This document shows positions 57,770-64,000 of a DNA stretch of 64,000 nucleotides, piece after piece. Where the stretch lies: positions 51,825,596-51,889,595 of the forward strand of contig CM073889.1 in NCBI GenBank assembly GCA_037176705.1, in the 5' to 3' direction. Both the position numbers and the translations under genes were made by a program. Numbering within the stretch: the first letter of the stretch is position 1; the number at the start of each line of letters is the position of its first letter. This stretch comes from Molossus alvarezi. Its lineage: Eukaryota; Chordata; Mammalia; Chiroptera; Molossidae. The notes beneath the pieces are model-generated. The model saw only the letters and a list, made by a program, of their open reading frames with translations, was not told the DNA's origin and did not search any database.

Positions 57770-58380
57770 CCTCCTTGCAGTTCCTCAGGTTAAACCCTGG
57801 GATCATCCTTGACTCCTCCCTTCTTTTGCCACAACAGGTCCATCACCAAACCTTGTCAGATCTCCCTTCAAAATCTATCCAGGATCCACCCTCCTCTCAC
57901 CACATGGGCCAAGCTGTCATCATCCCTCACTTGGATTATTTTAATAGCCTAAGTGATCTCCTGCCTCCACCTTTACCCCGCTTCTGTCTACTTAACCCAG
58001 CTGCCACAAAGCTTTTTTTAAAAATCTAGGTCCAGTCCTGTCACTTGTTTGCTCAAAACACTTCAATGGCTCCCCTTCTCACTGAAAATAAAACCAAAAG
58101 CTTATGAAAGGGCCTCTAGCTCTAGATCTGGTCTCAGCTACCAGCCTTTCCATTGCTCACCCTGCTCCAGCATCACTGCTTTCTTGCTGATATAGAGGCC
58201 CCCAGGAGGGCTGTGGGTGGCATGTGTGCCAGCCACCACACAACTCTTCTCAGGGCCTTTGCACTGTATTCTTGCTGCCAATGGCTTAGTCCCTCCCCAC
58301 TTTAGGTCTTTTCTGAACACTAACTCAGAACCCTGAGGCTCTCTCACTATCACTATCACTATGTTCACCTTCCTTGGCTT
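57770..58380 (+). repeat. LINE-2 3' fragment
   Basis: GGGATCATCCTTGACTCCTC, TCAATGGCTCCCCTTCTCAC and AGGGCCTTTGCACTGTATTC are L2 landmarks in order. Confidence 0.75.
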
Positions 58381-59679
58381 ATTTTTAACGCTTTTTTTTT
58401 TTTTTTTTCCTTTTTAAAGCTTTTTAAAAACATATTTGTCAGTATATTTGTATTTGTGTATTGCTGTTTCCCCACACTAGAACATAGGCTGAGAGCAAGG
58501 ACTTCGTTCATCGCTTTATCTTCAGTGTCTAGAACAATGTCTAGTACATAATATACACTTCATAAATATTTGCTGAAGGAATCAAGAATCATCACAGCCC
58601 CTCAGAACTGGATACTGTTGTCCCCACTAAACGGAAGGAAGTGATTCTCAGGCCTGAGTTTCAAAATTGAAAAGGTTTATGGCAAAGGAAAACTGGATGC
58701 TGTTGATCTTTGAATCACAATCCTGTAGCACTGTAGCATGGTCCACTATAGAACTATGCATTTAATAAAAACACTTAACTAAATTATCTCTTACTATAGA
58801 AATTATAAGGGAATGGCACTCAATGTAAGGAGGCTATTCCCATGCTCATTTCTCAGATCATACAATCACTGTACATTTGCAAAAGAGGAACCTAGTTTCT
58901 CAGGTTAGCTAGACTGAATCCAAGTAATACTGCTCTTCAAAAAATATTGCTTATAAAAATTAAAAAATATATATTGCTTTAAAAAATAGGCAAAAAATGA
59001 ATTTTATAGCAGTAATTATTACCTTTGATTCTATATGGTTATGAAAATTTCCATAGTCGTGTAAGCAAAAATATAACTGAGAATTTGTGTTAATCTGGGG
59101 CATTTTTCCCTCTCTGTAGACCTTGTAACTAGAGCTATTTTACAAATGACTTAAAGTGACTGCTTAAACACCAAAGGTGGTACTGGGGAGTTGAAAACTT
59201 AAATACAAGAACTATGTGACCTTAGGCAAGTTATCTAACCTTTGTTTCCTAATCATTAGCAAGAGTCTTAAAAACCACCTTAGGGTTGGTTAATCCTGAG
59301 AATTAAATGAAATATATGTCATGGCCCCTACCTCATAGGAGATGTCCAATAAAAGTTGGTTTCCCTTTTCCATCAAACAAAACACCCACACCGCAAAACT
59401 GAACAAAGGAAACGCTGCGTCATAACGTTAATGCGCACCAAGTTTCTGACCTTTCCTTCTTAACCTCAAAGTGTGCACCTCTCAGAACCTAAACGAAAAT
59501 GAATGAATCGAGTGGAAAAACGACTAAGTGCATTTATGTGGAGCAGTGTTGCTCTCAGTTTCTTGCCTAGCCGCCTGAGAATACGAAAACGATTCTGCTC
59601 AGTTTACAGGATGATACAGAGGCCCGCCCACTCAACCTTGCTGCAGGGGAAGGACCTTCCTCGCCCCACCCCCCACACA
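58381..59679. other. Intergenic stretch with a MIR
   Basis: A MIR at about 59200-59375 (TGTGACCTTAGGCAAGTTAT). Otherwise nothing recognised upstream of the GINS1 promoter. Confidence 0.5.
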
Positions 59680-59931
59680 ATGTTTTTGTAGCGCAGCTGC
59701 ACAGTGGAAGTAAATGTCCTTTTACTGCCGCCGTAGGCCAGGAGGCCCAGCTGCGTTTTCCTACTGGCTGGGCGAGTTTGGCGCCAAAGTGCGGAGGGGA
59801 GGCGCAGGCGAAGATCAAGGGGCTGTGGGACCCGGAACTACAGGAGCTAAAGAGTTGCTGCTGTGAGCCAGAGGATTGTTTGGCGTGAGAGCGGGCGGTT
59901 GACAAGTCCACGGGATTGGGGCGCCAGCGCC
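59680..59931 (+). promoter_or_regulatory. GINS1 promoter with palindromic E2F site
   Basis: The palindrome TTTGGCGCCAAA at 59777-59788 is a textbook double E2F half-site, about 145 bases before the GINS1 ATG. An ETS-like CCGGAA follows at about 59832. The block is GC-rich and lacks a TATA box. E2F control of GINS genes is established; that this exact site is used is inference. Confidence 0.75.
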
Positions 59932-60006
59932 ATGTTCTGTGATAAGGCCATGGAGCTGGTCCGCGAGCTGCAACGCGTGCCGGATGGGCAGCTGCTAGCC
60001 TTCAAT
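59932..60006 (+). CDS. GINS1: GINS1 (PSF1) coding exon 1
   Basis: The exon encodes MFCDKAMELVRELQRVPDGQ then LLAFN, the recognisable N-terminus of GINS1/PSF1. PSF1 is one of four subunits of the GINS complex, which joins CDC45 and MCM2-7 to form the replicative CMG helicase in the nucleus. Twenty-five codons are present, ending in AAT with a GTGAGG donor at 60007. The start codon follows GCGCC in good Kozak context, and the exon border falls where the known protein crosses into its second exon. The rest of the roughly 196-residue protein lies to the right of the window. The conservative differences from the human protein give no sign of pseudogenisation. The promoter carries an E2F site, which fits an S-phase gene. 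Confidence 0.93.
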
Positions 60007-60601
60007 GTGAGGGAGATACGGGTAGATGGCATGGGCGTATTGGGGTCAGGCCGCAGGGCGGGGCGGCGCCCTCCCCTGTTTTTCTTGAGCCTTCCATAGA
60101 GGGTTTACTTTCTCACGGGGTGAACTCTAAAGTCCGGCACAAAAATTTTGGAACATGGCCAAAGTATAGGAGGAAAAAGAAAGCCTTTGTGCTTATATCA
60201 CGCAGAAATTTGGTTCATTTCTGTATATGAATATATTTTATTTAGTGTTTTTTCATCTATAGATGTATTGCTGTTCCTTTGCTTAACCAAACATTTATCA
60301 GTTGCTTGATAATCTAGCATTTGTTGTGCAGAGGCATAAACTAGATCTCCGGAGCCATGCTGGGATTCTGGCTCTGTCATGTGACTTTGGGTGGTTGCTG
60401 AAACTTTATGGGCTCAATTTTCTCTTCTGCAGAAGTGCGGGTGATAATACTAATCGTACCCAATTCTTGGTGCGGGGAGGGGTCATTGAGATGGTATAGT
60501 CAAGTTCTCTGAACAATACTTGACACAGTAATGGCTAAGTCAATCGTTTTACCACTGCTGCTGCTACTAATCACTGTTAGGATTTTTCCTATTTTTAATC
60601 G
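60007..60601 (+). other. GINS1 intron 1, 5' part with a MIR
   Basis: This is intron sequence downstream of the GINS1 donor. About 60340-60560 reads as an old MIR SINE (core GGCTCTGTCATGTGACTTTG). No other feature was recognised up to the LTR at 60602. Confidence 0.6.
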
Positions 60602-60964
60602 TGTTGTAGACCAACAAGACAAACCAGACTCAGACTCCGACCTGGGTTCAAATTAGGAGAGTTTTATTAGCTGCGCAGCGACTGTCCCATCCTACTCAGA
60701 AGAGAGAGCAGCTCTGAGCTCAGGGGGAGGGTTGCTTATATAGTTGTCTTAACCCCTGTTAAGGAATTTGGATTAAGGGTATGCAAGCAAGCAAGCATAT
60801 ACAGAAGCAGATATTTGCAGTTAGCTGTTATGCCTGAGGGAACAATCTGTTTCAGTGTACACAAAGCAATGGTTATCTATACAATGCAGTGGTTATCTAT
60901 TAGTAGATAGTTTTTGCCATTCCCTTAAAATCCAGGGGGCAAGGTCATGTGTTTGTCCTTTACA
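60602..60964 (-). repeat. 3' LTR of the GINS1-intron ERV
   Basis: On the minus strand it reads TGTAAAGGACAAAC...GTCTACAACA, 363 bp, with TG...CA ends. A G-rich stretch (AGTGGGGCA) lies just before the start, in polypurine-tract position. The partner LTR is outside the window, so the duplication (ATCG at 60598-60601 on this side) could not be confirmed. Confidence 0.75.
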
Positions 60965-61700
60965 TGCCCCACTGGTCTTAGGGTTAAATCAAATCTTTGA
61001 TTCTAAAATGTCTTCAGTTTCTTCCATTGTGGCTAGCCCCTGATAGGGAGTGCTGAGAACCATGAGCTTAACAGCCTGTACTTTTTCTCTAAAAAATTGC
61101 ATTAAGCGATTAATTAGGATTGGGCCACAAGTTAATATTAATAGGAGGAGGAGTAAGGGGCTCGCAAGGCCAATGATAAGAGTAGTGAACCATGGGGACC
61201 AATTAAAGAGGTTCTCATACCAATTCTTAGAGGTGGATAGAGCCTGTTCTCGTTCATCTAGTCACTATCTAACTAATTTTATGCTTTCTCTAGTAATACC
61301 AGATTGGTTAGCATAAAAGCAACAGGTTTCTCCTAAGGCCAAACAGAGAAGAAATAAACCTGTGGAATAATGTTAGCAAGAATACTTAAGTCTTTGGTTC
61401 CAACGGGAAAGATGCAGGGAGTCAGTCCTGAGGCGCAAGCAAACCAAGTCCCCGGGGGTGCAGTTGGGACCCAAGTCTCTTGTGATGAGGGGCTTAATGG
61501 GGTTAGGGTGGTAGCGTCCCTGCATGAGTCCACATACGGGGAAGAGCTTCGGTCATATTTGCCGATGATGAAGCATGTCCCCTGTCCTTGAAGGACTCCG
61601 AGGGTCAGGCAGGGGCCCGTACCTTCATAGCAGTGGCCACCCTTGAGTGCATCTAAATTGGGTAGGTGCTTTACTGGCAATCAGAGTCAGGAAAGAGACT
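60965..61700 (-). pseudogene. env remnant with a large internal deletion
   Basis: Env mediates receptor binding and membrane fusion. A surface-subunit fragment (ORF 61333-61680: LPNLDALKGGHCYEGTGPCL, later GTWFACASGLTPCIF and PQVYFFS) runs directly into the end of the transmembrane subunit (GETCCFYANQSGITRESIKL, about 61270-61335). A membrane span and cytoplasmic tail follow (about 61050-61200). The subunit cleavage site, fusion peptide and heptad repeats are missing, and a stop follows SIKLVR. It is non-functional. Confidence 0.8.
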
Positions 61701-64000
61701 AGGAGGAAACCCTGGAGAGCTTTATCTTCAGGGGATCCTCGGTCCGCTGTAAGGCCCATTGTTCAGGTATTTGCTCAGGATGTGCTTTCTTTACCTGAGT
61801 GTGGTGAATCCAAAATTTCCATCCTGCTACCTTCAGAGCAGTGGGTGTAGTCAGGGTAACAGGAAAAGGGCCAGTCCAGTGAGGTTCGAGGGAAGCAGGC
61901 TGATTGTTTCTTGACCCAGACCCAGTCACCAGGGGTGAAGTCGTGTGGTGGTATCTGGGGTGTCCCCAGTTGGGGTCTGGTGTCCTTGATTGGCTGTCGG
62001 GTCTGTTCTCTCAGCCTCTGGATTGCCTGCAAAGAGCTGAGGAGGTTATGATTACCTAGGTTGGCTAAGACCTCATCCCCGATTTGGGGTAGAATACGGG
62101 GAGGTCAGCCAAACATGATTTCAAATGGGGTGAAACCCTTAAGATAAGGGGTACAGCGCACATGAAGGGGGTGCAAAAGGAAGGAGCCTTACCCAGTTAT
62201 CGCCCGTCTCAAGGTGGAACTTAGTTAAAGTTTTCTTTAATGTCCTATTCATTCTTTCTACCTGTCCTGAACTCTGAGGCCTGTAGACACAATGCAATTT
62301 CCAAGTAATCCCTAAAGCTTTAGCTAACAATTTTGTGGTTTGAGCAATGAATGCCGGGCCATTGTCAGACCCCAGAGCTAGAGGGATGCCAAATCAGGAG
62401 ACTATCTCAGAGAGCAGTACCCGGGCTACCGTGGTTGCAGTTTCAGTCTTGGTAGGAAAAGCCTCAATCCAGTCGGAGTAGGTATCTATGAAAACAAGCA
62501 GATATTTATAGCTATATTGGCCAGGGGTGACATCAGAAAAGTCAATTTCCCAGTGGTCACCAGGAGGAGGCCTCCCAGCTGTGCCTCGTTCTTGGGTCCC
62601 GAGGTCTGTTGTTTCCCAAGGGTGAGAGTTGACTTGGGCACAGGCAGGGCATCTCCTTATTTCAGAGTCTCTCCGTCTGTTGAGGTTTGGGACATAAAAG
62701 TCCCAGGCTATGAGACTGGAGAGTTTAGTCTTGCCAAGGTGGGTGCCCTGATGGAGCTGAGAAATCAGCTCTCGGCCTAGGGCCGCAGGCAAGAGGATCC
62801 TCCCGTTGGGGAGAAGCCTCCAGACATGTGGCCCCTGGTTGCAGCTGAGCCTCCGTCCAAGTTCTTCCTCCTCTTGGGTATGGGAGGGCTCTTTGGGGAG
62901 GCTTTTTCTTGGAAGGACTGGAAGGATCTCTAGTGGCCCCACTGGTCTTAGGGCAGCCTCCTTGGCTGTCTGATCGGCTAAGGCGTTTCCCTTAGCTTCA
63001 GGGGTGTCGGAGTTCTGGTGGCCCCGGCAGTGGATAATGGCCACTTTTGTTGGTAGCCAAATGGCCTCTAGGAGGGCAAGAATTTCTTCTTTACTTTTGA
63101 TCTGTTTCCCTCCTGAGGTTAGGAGCCCCCTTTCTTGGTAGAGGGCCCCGTGGACATGGGCTGTGGCGAAGGCATAGCGGCTGTCAGTGTAGATGTTTAC
63201 TGACTTGCCTTTTGCCCATCTTAAAGCCTGAGTTAGGGCAATTAGTTCAGCCCTCTGAGCTGAAGTCCCGTGCCCTAGTGCCTGGGCCCAGATGACCTTG
63301 TCTTTGATATGCTCCCGCATATCGGCATGAAGGGGAGGGGAGGGTCATCGTCAGGCAGCATTGTCAGGCAGCAGGGTGGTTGGGTTGAGGGCAGAGGACT
63401 TCAGGAACTGGATTGGGAGGAGTCTAAGAGGAGTACCTGGTATTGGGTGATTCGAGCATTAGACATCCACTGGTCCGGAGGGTTCCTGAGGAGAGCCTCA
63501 ACAGAGTGTACCCCAATAATCTGGAGGTCTTGCCCTAGGGTTAGCTTGAGAGCTTCTTTAACTAGAATAGCAGTAGCTGTTATGGCTCTGTAGGCAGCTG
63601 GGCCAGCCGGAGGCTACTGAGTCTAATCTCTTACATAAGTAGGCAACTGGTCTCTTCTAGGGCCCTAATGATTCGGTTAGGACCCCTTTGGCAATGCCTC
63701 GAGTCTCATAGTCGAAGAACTGAAAGGGTTTAGAGATATCAGGCAGAGCTAGGGCCGGTGCAGACATTAAGGCCATTTTTAGTTTCTCAAAGGCTTGTTC
63801 TATCTCAGTCCAGATTAAGGCATTGTCCTTTCCTCCTGTGCTGGTATAGAGAGGTTTAGCGATCTCGGCAAAGCTAGGGATCCAGAGGCGGCAGTACCCT
63901 ACAGCCCCAAGAAATTCCCGTACCTGTCTCTTGGTCGTGGGGGTAGGGATTTTCATGACCGCCTCTATCCTGCTATTGGAGAGCGACCGTTTTCCTTCTT
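61700..64000 (-). pseudogene. pol: reverse transcriptase end, RNase H and integrase
   Basis: Reading leftward from the edge: the connection region of reverse transcriptase (63657-63956: REFLGAVGYCRLWIPSFAEI), then a broken patch (63321-63656). A 308-codon frame follows (62394-63320) with RNase H residues (QRAELIAL, IYTDSRYAFATA, GNALADQTAKEA), the integrase zinc finger (HQGTHLGKTKL...CPACAQVN) and the first catalytic Asp (HWEIDFSDV). A stop at the end of that frame is followed in phase by [11 protein letters not shown], and by [15 protein letters not shown] with the catalytic Glu. The C-terminal integrase domain (61775-62032, 61699-61929) is frameshifted. Integrase is nearly complete apart from a few lesions. 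Confidence 0.87.

Larger units (their letters stand above)
60602..64000 (-). mobile_element. Second gammaretroviral ERV in GINS1 intron 1 (runs off the window)
   Basis: On the minus strand the order is pol (from the window edge), env, then LTR. Pol is much better preserved than in the ADAMTS4-carrying provirus: a 308-codon frame covers RNase H and most of integrase. The gag, protease, most of reverse transcriptase and the other LTR lie beyond position 64000. The element is antisense to GINS1. Confidence 0.88.

Noticed and set aside
13930..60000. CRISPR arrays, operons or bacterial-type systems
   Set aside because: The DNA is mammalian; repeats are transposon families with target duplications and no regularly spaced arrays occur.
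61333..61680. Co-opted envelope (syncytin-like) gene
   Set aside because: Fusion peptide, heptad repeats and cleavage site are missing.

Overview
The window is mammalian nuclear DNA, almost certainly from a yangochiropteran bat and most likely a vespertilionid. The case rests on more than thirty copies of the tRNA-derived VES SINE (head motif CTGGCCGGTTTGGCTCAG), plus young half-L1 (HAL1) elements and fresh-looking non-autonomous DNA transposons. There is no prokaryotic signal. The species call is an inference from repeat content.

Two host genes frame the window, arranged head to head. ABHD12 (lysophosphatidylserine lipase) lies on the minus strand. Its coding exon 1 is at 55976-56166 inside a CpG-rich promoter, its exon 2 is at 4496-4620, and its 51.4 kb intron 1 fills most of the window. 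GINS1 (PSF1 subunit of the GINS/CMG replicative helicase) starts on the plus strand, with coding exon 1 at 59932-60006 just downstream of a perfect palindromic E2F site. The two start codons are about 3.8 kb apart. The rest of the window (60007-64000) is GINS1 intron 1.

The main discovery is at 18958-24825, in ABHD12 intron 1 and antisense to the gene. It is a complete provirus-shaped gammaretroviral insertion: two about 0.28 kb LTRs, a perfect 4-bp GTTA target duplication, a tRNA-Gly-like primer site and a polypurine tract. Between the 5' half of gag and the integrase part of pol it carries an intronless copy of host ADAMTS4 mRNA (5' UTR, prodomain, metalloprotease, disintegrin-like and first thrombospondin module). 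Nucleocapsid, protease, reverse transcriptase, RNase H and most of env are absent. This LTR-Dgag-host mRNA-Dpol-Denv-LTR layout is that of an acutely transducing retrovirus, here fossilised in a germ line. The captured gene is now heavily broken: frameshifts, stops, and loss of the zinc-binding helix.

Other layers, in order: a 5'-truncated L1 with its target duplication (about 10-987); an RPL30 retrocopy (3062-3359); two mariner-type MITEs bracketing ABHD12 exon 2 (4318-4431, 4733-5043), the second with an inverted near-identical partner at 26223-26534; a solo-LTR-like block with three GACCAAT boxes (about 10140-10745); a pair of hAT MITEs in CTCTAGA-type targets (14506-14730, 36566-36772); old antisense L1M sequence (about 17380-18957 and 33410-37900); two young HAL1s (28954-31096 and 45840-48020), the second nested in an older HAL1 that ends near 51055; a pair of related LTRs (44813-45378, 51234-51885); and a second, more intact gammaretroviral ERV on the minus strand of GINS1 intron 1 (60602 to beyond the window end).

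Coordinates of repeats without a verified target duplication are good to roughly 10-20 bases. Identifications come from recognition of the sequence, not from database searches.
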